Notes under the pieces: generated by a model
Databases searched by the model: none
Seen by the model: the letters and a program-made list of their open reading frames with translations, nothing else
Told to the model about the DNA's origin: nothing
Shown: piece by piece, positions 14,879 through 28,100 of the stretch
Position numbering within the stretch: the first letter of the stretch is position 1
Layout: each line of letters starts with the position of its first letter
Made by a program: the position numbers and the translations under genes
Origin: Ulva prolifera
Taxonomy: Eukaryota > Chlorophyta > Ulvophyceae > Ulvales > Ulvaceae
Length of the DNA: 64,000 nt
Assembly (NCBI GenBank): GCA_023078555.1
Contig: CM041196.1
Location: 3,782,001 to 3,846,000 of the forward strand
Direction of reading: 5' to 3'

Positions 14879-15728
14879 TGTGGTGAGATACATCTAACTA
14901 GGCGCATGCTGGCACGGCACACCTATAGACACCTAAGGCTGCAGCGCAGACCACAACATGTGTCCTCGTAACTTGGACTGGCGTCTGTACAACGCCACTT
15001 ATACATTATATACCACGTTAATTATTATTATGCACATATGTGCACGCAATTTCTGTACAGCGTCCTGTACACTCGAATTTAAATGATACGTGTATGCCTG
15101 ACACCTTACTGGACGTGGCTACGAGTGCACCAACTCGGCCAGCTTACGCAGCCATGCTTAGTTGGCACTATATTATATCGGGTTACTCGGAACAGCGCAT
15201 TAGCGGTCATGTCCTACCCAAGCTAGACTGGTATCTTACAGACCGGGTCGCATGCAGACCTCCCATGTTTATTTGCGAACTCACGCATGTTACGCGGCAG
15301 CCTTGGGGCTTCGCATGCATGCCCGCTGTTAGCAGGCACGGCACCCACATCGAACACGAAATGAGTGTGCGATCAGCCTTCAGGCTCCGAAGGCCACATG
15401 TTCACTTTCTCCCGCAGTTAATCGGGATCTTGGGTCTGCGCTCTGCGCGATCCGGCGAGGCCAGCTCTGACAGGGGGATCGACCTGGGCGCACACACCAT
15501 CGGTATTTATACCGAGCGCTTGTTGGGACCAGGCACGTTTTTAACAGTGATCTGGTTGGGGCGCCACACATTCGTGCATCACATTGTATTGACTTCTTGC
15601 CTCTTTTCGCATCTGTATGTTCTATTTCTGTCTGCCTGTACAGCCTTCGTGCTGCGGCCCATTTTATTCAGCTGTCCTCGCGCAGCACCGTAGGTCCGTT
15701 CCGCCCAGGCGACTCAGAAACCTCTACA
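14879..15728 (+). repeat. 3' LTR of element 1 (850 bp)
   Basis: Begins TGTGGTGAGATAC directly after the polypurine tract and ends CCTCTACA. It is closely similar, over its whole length, to the reverse complement of 24243-25100, which defines both ends. It contains the TATA-like TATTTATA at 15504-15511. The bases that follow (GACCG) are satellite. Confidence 0.95.
15504..15511 (+). promoter_or_regulatory. LTR TATA-like box, element 1 family
   Basis: TATTTATA within the palindromic GGTATTTATACC. The surrounding core (GGCGAGGCCAGC upstream, GCGCTTG-TGGG downstream) is shared with the otherwise diverged LTR of element 2. It probably sets the RNA start, which would lie about 25-30 bases downstream. 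Confidence 0.6.
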
Positions 15729-18700
15729 GACCGGGTCCGTGTGGAGTGTCCGTGTGGAGTGACCGGGTCCGTGTGGAGTGTCCGTGCGGAGGGACCGAGT
15801 CCTGGTGGAGAGTCCGTGTGGAGTGTCCGTGTGGAGTGATCGAATCCGTGTGAAGTGTCCGTGTGGAGTGACCGAGTCCGTGTGGAGTGGCCGTGTGGAG
15901 TGACCAAATCTGTGTGGAGTGTCCGTGCGGAGTGACCGGGTCCTAGTGGAGAGTCCGTGTGGAGTGTCCGTGTGGAGTGTCCGTGTGGAGTGACCGAGTC
16001 CGTGTGGAGTGTCCGTGTCGAGTGACCTAATCCGTGTGGAGTGTCCGTGTCGAGTGACCAGGTCCGTGTGGAGTGTCCGTGTGCAGTGTTCGTGTGGAGT
16101 GACCGAGTCCGTGTGGAGTGTCCGTGTGGAGTGACCTAATCCGTGTGGAGTGTCCGTGTGGAGTGACCAGGTCCGTGTGGAGTGTCCGTGTGCAGTGTTC
16201 GTGTGGAGTGAACGAGTCCGTGTGGAGTGTCCGTGTGGAGTGACCTAATCCGTGTGGAGTGTCCGCGTGGAGTGTCAGTGTGGAGTAACCGAGTCCGTGT
16301 GGAGTGTCCGTGTGGAGTGTCCGTGTGGAGTGACCGAGTCCGTGTGGAGTGTCCATGTGGAGTGACCTAATCCGTGTGGAGTGTCCGTGTGGAGTGACCA
16401 GGTCCGTGTGGAGTGTCCGTGTGGAGTGACCTAATCCGTGTGGAGTGTCCGTGTGGAGTGTCAGTGTGGAGTAACCGAGTCCGTGTGGAGTGTCCGTGTG
16501 GAGTGTCCGTGTGGAGTGACCGAGTCCGTGTGGAGTGTCCGTGTGGAGTGACCGAATCCGTGTGGAGTGTCCGTGCGGAGTGACCGGGTCTTGGTGGAGT
16601 GTCCGTGTGGAGTGTTCGTGTGGAGTAACCGAGTCCGTGTGGAGTGTCCGTGTGGAGTGTCCGTGTGGAGTGACCGAGTCCGTGTGGAGTGTCCGTGTGG
16701 AGTGACCGAATCCGTGTGGAGTGTCCGTGCGGAGTGACCGGGTCTTGGTGGAGTGTCCGTGTGGAGTGTTCGTGTGGAGTGACCTAGTCCGTGTGGAGTG
16801 TCCGTGTGGAGTGTCCGTGTGGAGTGACCGAGTCCGTGTGGAGTGTCCATGTGGAGTGACCGAATCCGTGTGGAGTGTCCGTGTGGAGTGACCTAATCCG
16901 TGTGGAGTGTCCGTGTGGAGTGTCAGTGTGGAGTAACCAAGTCCGTGTGGAGTGTCCGTGTGGAGTGTCCGTGTGGAGTGACCGAGTCCGTGTGCAGTGT
17001 TCGTGTGAAGTGACCGAGTCCGTGTGGAGTGTCCGTGTGGAGTGACCTAATCCGTGTGGAGTGTCCATGTGGAGTGACCGAGTCCGTGTGGAGTGTCCGT
17101 TTGGAGTGACCGAATCCATTTGGATTGTCCGTGCGGAGTGACCGGGTGTTGGTGGAGTGTCTGTGTGGAGTGTCCGTGTGGAGTGACCAGGTCCGTGTGG
17201 AGTGTCCGTGTAGAGTGACCGAATCCGTGCAGAGTGTCCGTGTGGAGTGACCGAATCCGTGTGGAGTGTCCGTGTGGAGTGTCCGTGTGGAGTGACCGAG
17301 TCCGTGCAGAGTGTCCGTGTGGAGTGACCGAATCCGTGTGGAGTGTCCGTGTGGAGTGACCGGGTCCGTGTGGAGTGTCCGTGTGTAGTGACCTAATCCG
17401 TGCAGAGTGTCCGTGTGGAGTGACCGAATCCGTGCAGAGTGTCCGTGTGGAGTGACCGAATCCGTGTGGAGTGTCCGTGCGGAGTGACCGAATCCGTGTG
17501 GAGTGTCCGTGTGGAGTGACCGGGTCCGTGTGGAGTGTCCGTGTGGAGTGTCCGTGTGGAGTGACCGAGTCCGTGTGGAGTGTCCGTGTGGAGTGTCCGT
17601 GTGGAGTGACCAGGTCCGTGTGGAGTGTCCGTGGTGAGTGTCCGTGTGGAGTGACCGAGTACGTGTGGAGTGTCCGTGTGGAGTGACCGAATCCGTGTGG
17701 AGTGTCCGTGTGGAGTGTACGTGTGGAGTTCCCGTGTGGAGTGTCTGTGTCCTTATGGAGTGTCCATGTGAAGTGATCGAGTCCGTGCAGAGTGTCCGTG
17801 TGGAGTGACCGAATCCGTGCAGAGTGTCCGTGTGGAGTGACCGAATCCGTGTGGAGTGTCCGTGTGGAGTGTCCGTGTGGAGTGACCGAGTCCGTGCAGA
17901 GTGTCCGTGTGGAGTGACCGAATCCGTGTGGAGTGTCCGTGTGGAGTGACCGGGTCCGTGTGGAGTGTCCGTGTGTAGTGACCTAATCCGTGCAGAGTGT
18001 CCGTGTGGAGTGACCGAATCCGTGCAGAGTGTCCGTGTGGAGTGACCGAATCCGTGTGGAGTGTCCGTGCGGAGTGACCGAATCCGTGTGGAGTGTCCAT
18101 GTGGAGTGACCGGGTCCGTGTGGAGTGTCCGTGTGGAGTGTCCGTGTGGAGTGACCGAGTCCGTGTGGAGTGTCCGTGTGGAGTGACCTAATCCGTGTGG
18201 AGTGTCCGTGTGGAGTGACCGAGTCCGTGTGGAGTGTCCGTGTGGAGTGTCCGTGTGGTGTGACCGAGTCCGTGCAGAGTGTCCGAGTGGAGTGACCGAA
18301 TCCGTATGGAGTGTCCGTGCGGAGTGACCGAATCCGTGTGGAGTGTCCATGTGGAGTGACCGGGTCCATGTGGAGTGTCCGTGTGGAGTGTCCGTGTGGA
18401 GTGACCGAGTCCATGTGGAGTGTCCGTGTGGAGTGTCCGTGTGGAGTGACCGAGTCCGTGTGGAGTGTCCGTGTGGAGTGACCTAATCCGTGTGGAGTGT
18501 CCGTGTGGAGTGACCTAATCCGTGTGGAGTGTCCGTGTGCAGTGCTCGTGTGGAGTGACCGAGTCCGTGTGGAGTGTCCGTGTGGAGTGTCCGTGTGGAG
18601 TGACCGAGTCCGTGTGGAGTGTCCGTGTGGAGTGACCTAATCCGTGTGGAGTGTCCGTGTGGAGTAACCGAGTCCGTGTGGAGTGTCCGTGTGGAGTGAC

Positions 18701-21700
18701 CGAATCCGTGTGGAGTGTCCGTGCGGAGTGACCGGGTCTTGGTGGAGTGTCCGTGTTAAGTGTACGTGTGGAGTTCCCGTGTGGAGTGTCCGTGTCCTTA
18801 TGGAGTGTCCATGTGAAGTGACCGAGTCCGTGCAGAGTGTCCGTGTGGAGTGACCGAATCCGTGTGGAGTGTCCGTGTGGAGTGACCGGGTCCGTGTGGA
18901 GTGTCCGTGTGGAGTGTCCGTGTGGAGTGTCCGTGTGGAGTGTCCGTGTGGAGTGACCTAATCCGTGTGGAGTGTCCGTGTGGAGTGACCGAGTCCGTGT
19001 GGAGTGTCCGTGTGGAGTGACCGAATCCGTGTGGAGTGTCCGTGCGGAGTGACCGGGTCTTGGTGGAGTGTCCGTGTGGAGTGTCCGTGTGGAGTGACCA
19101 GGTCCGTGTGGAGTGTCCGTGTGGAGTGACCGAGTCCGTGTGGAGTGTCCGTGTGGAGTGACCTAATCCGTGTGGAGTGTCCGTGTGGAGTGACCGAGTC
19201 CGTGTGGAGTGTCCGTGTGGAGTGTCCGTGTGGTGTGACCGAGTCCGTGCAGAGTGTCCGTGTGGAGTGACCGAATCCGTATGGAGTGTCCGTGCGGAGT
19301 GACCGAATCCGTGTGGAGTGTCCATGTGGAGTGACCGGGTCCATGTGGAGTGTCCGTGTGGAGTGTCCGTGTGGAGTGACCGAGTCCATGTGGAGTGTCC
19401 GTGTGGAGTGTCCGTGTGGAGTGACCGAGTCCGTGTGGAGTGTCCGTGTGGAGTGACCTAATCCGTGTGGAGTGTCCGTGTGGAGTGACCTAATCCGTGT
19501 GGAGTGTCCGTGTGCAGTGCTCGTGTGGAGTGACCGAGTCCGTGTGGAGTGTCCGTGTGGAGTGTCCGTGTGGAGTGACCGAGTCCGTGTGGAGTGTCCG
19601 TGTGGAGTGACCTAATCCGTGTGGAGTGTCCGTGTGGAGTAACCGAGTCCGTGTGGAGTGTCCGTGTGGAGTGACCGAATCCGTGTGGAGTGTCCGTGCG
19701 GAGTGACCGGGTCTTGGTGGAGTGTCCGTGTTAAGTGTACGTGTGGAGTTCCCGTGTGGAGTGTCCGTGTCCTTATGGAGTGTCCATGTGAAGTGACCGA
19801 GTCCGTGCAGAGTGTCCGTGTGGAGTGACCGAATCCGTGTGGAGTGTCCGTGTGGAGTGACCGGGTCCGTGTGGAGTGTCCGTGTGGAGTGTCCGTGTGG
19901 AGTGACCGAGTCCGTGTGGAGTGTCCGTGTGGAGTGACCTAATCCGTGTGGAGTGTCCGTGTGGAGTGACCGAGTCCGTGTGGAGTGTCCGTGTGGAGTG
20001 ACCGAATCCGTGTGGAGTGTCCGTGCGGAGTGACCGGGTCTTGGTGGAGTGTCCGTGTGGAGTGTCCGTGTGGAGTGACCAGGTCCGTGTGGAGTGTCCG
20101 TGTGGAGTGACCGAGTCCGTGTGGAGTGTCCGTGTGGAGTGACCTAATCCGTGTGGAGTGTCCGTGTGGAGTGTCCGTGGGGAGTGTCCGTGTGGAGTGA
20201 CCGAGTCCGTGTGGAGTGTCCGTGTGGAGTGTCCGTGTGGAGTGACCGAGTCCGTGTGGAGTGTCCGTGTGGAGTGTCCGTGTGGAGTGACCGAGTCCGT
20301 GTGGAGTGTCCGTGTGGAGTAACCGAGTCCGTGTGGAGTGTCCGTGTGGAGTGACCGAATCCGTGTGGAGTGTCTGTGCGGAGTGACCGGGTCTTGGTGG
20401 AGTGTCCGTGTTAAGTGTACGTGTGGAGTTCCCGTGTGGAGTGTCCGTGTCCTTATGGAGTGTCCATGTGAAGTGACCGAGTCCGTGCAGAGTGTCCGTG
20501 TGGAGTGACCGAATCCGTGTGGAGTGTCCGTGTGGAGTGACCGGGTCCGTGTGGAGTGTCCGTGTGGAGTGTCCGTGTGGAGTGACCGAGTCCGTGTGGA
20601 GTGTCCGTGTGGAGTGACCTAATCCGTGTGGAGTGTCCGTGTGGAGTGACCGAGTCCGTGTGGAGTGTCCGTGTGGAGTGACCGAATCCGTGTGGAGTGT
20701 CCGTGCGGAGTGACCGGGTCCGTGTGGAGTGTCCGTGTGGAGTGACCAGGTCCGTGTGGAGTGTCCGTGTGGAGTGACCTAATCCGTGTGGAGTGTCCGT
20801 GTGGAGTGTCCGTGGGGAGTGTCCGTGTGGAGTGACCGAGTCCGTGTGGAGTGTCCGTGTGGAGTGTCCGTGTGGAGTGACCGAGTCCGTGTGGAGTGTC
20901 CGTGTGGAGTGTCCGTGTGGAGTGACCGAGTCCGTGTGGAGTGTCCGTGTGGAGTGACCGAGTCCGTGTGGAGTGTCCTTGTGGAGTGACCTAATCCGTG
21001 TGGAGTGTCCGTGTGGAGTGACCGAGTCCGTGCAGAGTGTCCGTGTGGAGTGACCGAATCCGTGTGGAGTGTCCGTGCGGAGTGACCGAATCCGTGTGGA
21101 GTGTCCGTGTGGAGTGACCGGGTCCGTGTCGAGTGTCCGTGTGGAGTGACCTAATCCGTGTGGAGTGTCCGTGTGGAGTGACCGAGTCCGTGTGGAGTGT
21201 CCGTGTGGAGTGTCCGTGTGGAGTGACCGAGTCCGTGTGGAGTGTCCGTGTGGAGTGACCTAATCCGCGTGGAGTGTCCGTGTGGAGTGACCGTGTCCGT
21301 GTGGAGTGTCCGTGTGGAGTGTCCGTGTGGAGTGACCGAGTCCGTGTGGAGTGTCCGTGTGGAGTGACCGAGTCCGTGTGGAGTGTCCGTGTGGAGTGTA
21401 CGTGTGGAGTTCCCGAGTCCGTGTGGAGTGTCCGTGTGGAGTGTCCGTGTGGAGTGACCGAGTCCGTGTGGAGTGTCCGTGTGGAGTGACCGAATCCGTG
21501 TGGAGTGTCCGTGCGGAGTGACCGGGTCTTGGTGGAGTGTCCGTGTGGAGTGTCCGTGTGGAGTGACCGAGTCCGTGTGGAGTGTCCGTGTGGAGTGACC
21601 TAATCCGTGTGGAGTGTCCGTGTGGAGTGACCGAGTCCGTGTGGAGTGTCCGTGTGGAGTGACCGAATCCGTGTGGAGTGTCCGTGCGGAGTGACCGGGT

Positions 21701-24242
21701 CTTGGTGGAGTGTCCGTGTGGAGTGTACGTGTGGAGTTCCCGAGTCCGTGTGGAGTGTCCGTGTGGAGTGTCCGTGTGGAGTGACCGAGTCCGTGTGGAG
21801 TGTCCGTGTGGAGTGACCGAATCCGTGTGGAGTGTCCGTGCGGAGTGACCGGGTCTTGGTGGAGTGTCCGTGTGGAGTGTCCGTGTGGAGTGACCGAGTC
21901 CGTGTGGAGTGTCCGTGTGGAGTGACCTAATCCGTGTGGAGTGTCCGTGTGGAGTGACCGAGTCCGTGTGGAGTGTCCGTGTGGAGTGTCCGTGTGGAGT
22001 GACCGAGTCCGTGTGGAGTGTCCGTGTGGAGTGTCCGTGTGGAGTGACCGAGTCCGTGTGGAGTGTCCGTGTGGAGTGACCGAGTCCGTGTGGAGTGTCC
22101 TTGTGGAGTGACCTAATCCGTGTGGAGTGTCCGTGTGGAGTGACCGAGTCCGTGCAGAGTGTCCGTGTGGAGTGACCGAATCCGTGTGGAGTGTCCGTGC
22201 GGAGTGACCGAATCCGTGTGGAGTGTCCGTGTGGAGTGACCGGGTCCGTGTCGAGTGTCCGTGTGGAGTGACCTAATCCGTGTGGAGTGTCCGTGTGGAG
22301 TGACCGAGTCCGTGTGGAGTGTCCGTGTGGAGTGTCCGTGTGGAGTGACCGGGTCCGTGTCGAGTGTCCGTGTGGAGTGACCTAATCCGTGTGGAGTGTC
22401 CGTGTGGAGTGACCGAGTCCGTGTGGAGTGTCCGTGTGGAGTGTCCGTGTGGAGTGACCTAATCCGCGTGGAGTGTCCGTGTGGAGTGACCGTGTCCGTG
22501 TGGAGTGTCCGTGTGGAGTGTCCGTGTGGAGTGACCGAGTCCGTGTGGAGTGTCCGTGTGGAGTGACCGAGTCCGTGTGGAGTGTCCGTGTGGAGTGTAC
22601 GTGTGGAGTTCCCGAGTCCGTGTGGAGTGTCCGTGTGGAGTGTCCGTGTGGAGTGACCGAGTCCGTGTGGAGTGTCCGTGTGGAGTGACCGAATCCGTGT
22701 GGAGTGTCCGTGCGGAGTGACCGGGTCTTGGTGGAGTGTCCGTGTGGAGTGTCCGTGTGGAGTGACCGAGTCCGTGTGGAGTGTCCGTGTGGAGTGACCT
22801 AATCCGTGTGGAGTGTCCGTGTGGAGTGACCGAGTCCGTGTGGAGTGTCCGTGTGGAGTGACCGAATCCGTGTGGAGTGTCCGTGCGGAGTGACCGGGTC
22901 TTGGTGGAGTGTCCGTGTGGAGTGTACGTGTGGAGTTCCCGAGTCCGTGTGGAGTGTCCGTGTGGAGTGTCCGTGTGGAGTGACCGAGTCCGTGTGGAGT
23001 GTCCGTGTGGAGTGACCGAATCCGTGTGGAGTGTCCGTGCGGAGTGACCGGGTCTTGGTGGAGTGTCCGTGTGGAGTGTCCGTGTGGAGTGACCGAGTCC
23101 GTGTGGAGTGTCCGTGTGGAGTGACCTAATCCGTGTGGAGTGTCCGTGTGGAGTGACCGAGTCCGTGTGGAGTGTCCGTGTGGAGTGACCGAATCCGTGT
23201 GGAGTGTCCGTGCGGAGTGACCGGGTCTTGGTGGAGTGTCCGTGTGGAGTGTCCGTGTGGAGTGACCGAGTCCGTGTGGAGTGTCCTTGTGGAGTGACCG
23301 AATCCGTGTGGAGTGTCCGTGCGGAGTGACCGGGTCTTGGTGGAGTGTCCGTGTGGAGTGTCCGTGTGGAGTGACCGAGTCCGTGTGGAGTGTCCGTGTG
23401 GAGTGACCTAATCCGTGTGGAGTGTCCGTGTGGAGTGACCGAGTCCGTGTGGAGTGTCCGTGTGGAGTGACCGAATCCGTGTGGAGTGTCCGTGCGGAGT
23501 GACCGGGTCTTGGTGGAGTGTCCGTGTGGAGTGTCCGAGTGGAGTGACCTAATCCGTGTGGAGTGTCCGTGTGGAGTGACCGAATCCGTGTGGAGTGTCC
23601 GTGTGGAGTGACCGAGTCCGTGTGGAGTGTCCGTGTGGAGTGTCCGTGTGGAGTGACCGAATCCGTGTGGAGTGTCCGTGCGGAGTGACCGGGCCTTGGT
23701 GGAGTGTCCGTGTGGAGTGTCCGTGTGGAGTGACCGAGTCCGTGTGGAGTGTCCGTGTGGAGTGACCTAATCCGTGTGGAGTGTCCGTGTGGAGTGACCG
23801 AGTCCGTGTGGAGTGTCCGTGTGGAGTGACCGAATCCGTGTGGAGTGTCCGTGCGGAGTGACCGGGTCTTGGTGGAGTGTCCGTGTGGAGTGTCCGTGTG
23901 GAGTGACCGAGTCCGTGCAGAGTGTCCGTGTGGAGTAACCGAATCCGTGCAGAGTGTCCGTGTGGAGTGACCGAATCCGTGTGGAGTGTCCGTGTGGAGT
24001 GTCCGTGTGGAGTGACCGAGTCCGTGCAGAGTGTCCGTGTGGAGTGACCGAATCCGTGTGGAGTGTCCGTGTGGAGTGACCGAGTCCGTGTGGAGTGTCC
24101 GTGTGTAGTGACCTAATCCGTGCAGAGTGTCCGTGTGGAGTGACCGAATCCGTGCAGAGTGTCCGTGTGGAGTGACCGAATCCGTGTGGAGTGTCCGTGC
24201 GGAGTGACCGAATCCGTGTGGAGTGTCCGTGTGGAGTGACCG
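15729..24242 (+). repeat. satellite array, block 1 (13 + 19 bp modules)
   Basis: Built from module A, GTGTGGAGTGTCC (13 bp), and module B, GTGTGGAGTGACCGAGTCC (19 bp), in orders such as A-B (32 bp) and A-A-B (45 bp). Module B has recurrent variants ending CCTAATCC, CCGAATCC, CCGGGTCC and CCGGGTCTTG; GTGCAGAG and GTGCGGAG heads also recur. Higher-order duplication is visible: a rare CCTTATGG-bearing module lies at 17751, 18796, 19771 (975 bp later) and 20451, and a second block repeats with a period of 1199 bp (21274 and 22473). Long open frames on the minus strand are a by-product of the unit lacking stops; no gene is called. Confidence 0.98.
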
Positions 24243-25100
24243 TGTAGAGGTCTCTGAGTCGCCGGGGCGGAACGGACCTACGGTGCTGCGCGAGGACAGC
24301 TGAATAAAATGGGCTAAACGCCGCAGCACGAAGGCTGTACAGGCAGACAGAAAAAAAGAACAGACAGATGCGAAAAGAGGCAAGAATTCAATACAATGTG
24401 ATGCACGAATGGGTGGCGCCCCAACCAGATCACTGTAAAAACGTGCCTGGTCCCAGCAAGCGCTCGGTATAAATACCGATGGTGTGTGCGCCCAGGTCGA
24501 TCCCCCTGTCAGAGCTGGCCTCGCCGGATCGCGCAGAGCGCAGACCCAAGATCCCGAGTAACTGCGGGAGAAAGTGAACATGTGGCCTTCGGAGCCTGAA
24601 GGCTGATCGCACACTGATTTCGTGTTCGATGTGGGTGCCGTGCCTGCTAACAGCGGGCATGCATGCGAAGCCCCAAGGCTGCCGCGTAACATGTGTGAGT
24701 TCGCAAATAAACATGGGAGGTCTGCATGCGACCCGGTCTGTAAGATACCAGTCTAGCTTGGGTAGGACATGACCGCTAATGCGCTGTTCCGAGTAACCCG
24801 ATATAATATAGTGCCAACTGAGCATGGCTGCGTAAGCTGGCCGAGTTGGTGCACTCGTAGCCACGTCCAGTAAGGTGTCAGGCATACACGTATCATTTAA
24901 ATTCGAGTGTACAGGACGCTGTACAGAAATTGCGTGCACATATGTGCATAATAATAATTAACGTGGTATATAATGTGTAAGTGGCGTTGTACAGACGCCA
25001 GTCCAAGTTACGAGGACACATGTTGTGGTCTGCGCTGCAGCCTTAGGTGTCTATAGGTGTGCCGCGCCAGCATGCGCCTAGTGAGATGTATCTCACAACA
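24243..25100 (-). mobile_element. solo LTR of element-1 family, inverted
   Basis: Read on the minus strand it begins TGTTGTGAGATACATC at 25100 and ends CCTCTACA at 24243 (858 bp). It is flanked on both sides by GACCG (24238-24242 and 25101-25105), a perfect 5-bp target-site duplication. Removing the LTR and one GACCG restores an ordinary satellite module (GAGTGACCGGGTCC). This is the expected product of LTR-LTR recombination after insertion of a full element. The TATA-like box is at 24468-24475 (TATAAATA on the plus strand). Confidence 0.96.
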
Positions 25101-28100
25101 GACCGGGTCCGTGTGGAGTGTCCGTGTGGAGTGACCTAATCCGTGTGGAGTGTCCGTGTTAAGTGACCGTGTGGAGTGACCGAATCCGTGTGGAGTGTCC
25201 GTGTGGAGTGACCGAGTCCGTGTGGAGTGTCCGTGTGGAGTGTCCGTGTGGAGTGACCGAGTCCGTGTGGAGTGTCCGTGTGGAGTGACCGAGTCCGTGT
25301 GGAGTGTCCGTGTGGAGTGTCCGTGTGGAGTGACCGAATCCGTGTGGAGTGTCCGTGTGGAGTGACCGAGTCAGTGTGGAGTGTCCGTGTGGAGTGTCCG
25401 TGTGGAGTGACCGAGTCCGTGTGGAGTGTCCGAGTGGAGTGACCTAATCCGTGTGGAGTGTCCGTGTGGAGTGACCGAATCCGTGTGGAGTGTCCGTGTG
25501 GAGTGACCGAGTCCGTGTGGAGTGTCCGTGTGGAGTGTCCGTGTGGAGTGACCGAGTCCGTGTGGAGTGTCCGTGTGGAGTGACCTAATCCGTGTGGAGT
25601 GTCCGTGTGGAGTGACCGAGTCCGTGTGGAGTGTCCGTGTAGAGTGTCCGTGTGGAGTGACCGAGTCCGTGTGGAGTGTCCGTGTGGAGTGACCTAATCC
25701 GTGTGGAGTGTCCGTGTGGAGTGACCGAGTCCGTGTGGAGTGTCCGTGTGGAGTGACCGAATCTGTGTGGAGTGTCCGTGCGGAGTGACCGGGTCCGTGT
25801 GGAGTGTCCGTGTGGAGTGTCCGTGTGGAGTGACCGAGTCCGTGTGGAGTGTCCTTGTGGAGTGACCGAATCCGTGTGGAGTGTCCGTGCGGAGTGACCG
25901 GGTCCGTGTGGAGTGTCCGTGTGGAGTGTCCGTGTGGACTGACCGAGTCCGTGTGGAGTGTCCGTGTGGATTGACCGAATCCGTGTGGAGTGTCCGTGTG
26001 GAGTGTACGTGTGGAGTTCCCGAGTCCGTGTGGAGTGTCCGTGTGGAGTGACCTAATCCGTGTGGAGTGTCCGTGTGGAGTGACCGAGTCCGTGTGGAGT
26101 GTCCGTGTGGAGTGACCGAATCCGTGTGGAGTGTCCGTGCGGAGTGACCGGGTCTTGGTGGAGTGTCCGTGTGGAGTGTCCGTGTGGAGTGACCGAGTCC
26201 GTGCAGAGTGTCCGTGTGGAGTGACCGAATCCGTGCAGAGTGTCCGTGTGGAGTGACCGAATCCGTGTGGAGTGTCCGTGTGGAGTGTCCGTGTGGAGTG
26301 ACCGAGTCCGTGCAGAGTGTCCGTGTGGAGTGACCGAATCCGTGTGGAGTGTCCGTGTGGAGTGACCGAGTCCGTGTGGAGTGTCCGTGTGTAGTGACCT
26401 AATCCGTGCAGAGTGTCCGTGTGGAGTGACCGAATCCGTGCAGAGTGTCCGTGTGGAGTGACCGAATCCGTGTGGAGTGTCCGTGCGGAGTGACCGAATC
26501 CGTGTGGAGTGTCCGTGTGGAGTGACCGGGTCCGTGTGGAGTGTCCGTGTGGAGTGTACGTGTGGAGTTCCCGAGTCCGTGTGGAGTGTCCGTGTGGAGT
26601 GACCTAATCCGTGTGGAGTGTCCGTGTGGAGTGACCGTGTGGAGTGACCGAATCCGTGTGGAGTGTCCGTGTGGAGTGACCGAGTCCGTGTGGAGTGTCC
26701 GTGTGGAGTGTCCGTGTGGAGTGACCGAGTCCGTGTGGAGTGACCGAGTCCGTGTGGAGTGTCCGTGTGGAGTGTCCGTGTGGAGTGACCGAGTCCGTGT
26801 GGAGTGTCCGTGTGGAGTGTCCGTGTGGAGTGACCGAATCCGTGTGGAGTGTCCGTGTGGAGTGACCGAGTCAGTGTGGAGTGTCCGTGTGGAGTGTCCG
26901 TGTGGAGTGACCGAGTCCGTGTGGAGTGTCCGAGTGGAGTGACCTAATCCGTGTGGAGTGTCCGTGTGGAGTGACCGAATCCGTGTGGAGTGTCCGTGTG
27001 GAGTGACCGAGTCCGTGTGGAGTGTCCGTGTGGAGTGTCCGTGTGGAGTGACCGAGTCCGTGTGGAGTGTCCGTGTGGAGTGACCTAATCCGTGTGGAGT
27101 GTCCGTGTGGAGTGACCGAGTCCGTGTGGAGTGTCCGTGTGGAGTGTCCGTGTGGAGTGACCGAGTCCGTGCAGAGTGTCCGTGTGGAGTGACCGAATCC
27201 GTGTGGAGTGTCCGTGTGGAGTGACCGAGTCCGTGTGGAGTGTCCGTGTGTAGTGACCTAATCCGTGCAGAGTGTCCGTGTGGAGTGACCGAATCCGTGC
27301 AGAGTGTCCGTGTGGAGTGACCGAATCCGTGTGGAGTGTCCGTGCGGAGTGACCGAATCCGTGTGGAGTGTCCGTGTGGAGTGACCGGGTCCGTGTGGAG
27401 TGTCCGTGTGGAGTGTACGTGTGGAGTTCCCGAGTCCGTGTGGAGTGTCCGTGTGGAGTGACCTAATCCGTGTGGAGTGTCCGTGTGGAGTGACCGTGTG
27501 GAGTGACCGAATCCGTGTGGAGTGTCCGTGTGGAGTGACCGAGTCCGTGTGGAGTGTCCGTGTGGAGTGTCCGTGTGGAGTGACCGAGTCCGTGTGGAGT
27601 GTCCGTGTGGAGTGACCGAGTCCGTGTGGAGTGTCCGTGTGGAGTGTCCGTGTGGAGTGACCGAATCCGTGTGGAGTGTCCGTGTGGAGTGACCTAGTCA
27701 GTGTGGAGTGTCCGTGTGGAGTGTCCGTGTGGAGTGACCGAGTCCGTGTGGAGTGTCCGAGTGGAGTGACCTAATCCGTGTGGAGTGTCCGTGTGGAGTG
27801 ACCGAATCCGTGTGGAGTGTCCGTGTGGAGTGACCGAGTCCGTGTGGAGTGTCCGTGTGGAGTGTCCGTGTGGAGTGACCGAGTCCGTGTGGAGTGTCCG
27901 TGTGGAGTGACCTAATCCGTGTGGAGTGTCCGTGTGGAGTGACCGAGTCCGTGTGGAGTGTCCGTGAAGAGTGTCCGTGTGGAGTGACCGAGTCCGTGTG
28001 GAGTGTCCGTGTGGAGTGACCTAATCCGTGTGGAGTGTCCGTGTGGAGTGACCGAGTCCGTGTGGAGTGTCCGTGTGGAGTGACCGAATCTGTGTGGAGT

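Noticed and set aside
15040-15693. 217-residue open frame in the LTR (partner at 24430-24939 minus)
   Set aside because: It lies wholly within the LTR, crosses the promoter, and is shared only because the LTRs are close copies. The element 2 LTR has no equivalent.
15729-24242. CRISPR-like array
   Set aside because: There are no unique spacers; both parts of the unit are repeated modules, the array is tens of kilobases long, and the context is eukaryotic.
22113-24692. 859-residue minus-strand open frame, and many other long frames in the satellite (such as 43732-45285 and 56329-58203)
   Set aside because: They translate the satellite as HSTRTLHTDS-like repeats, occur on both strands in several frames, and one runs into the solo LTR. 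They exist because the repeat modules mostly lack stops, not because of coding selection.
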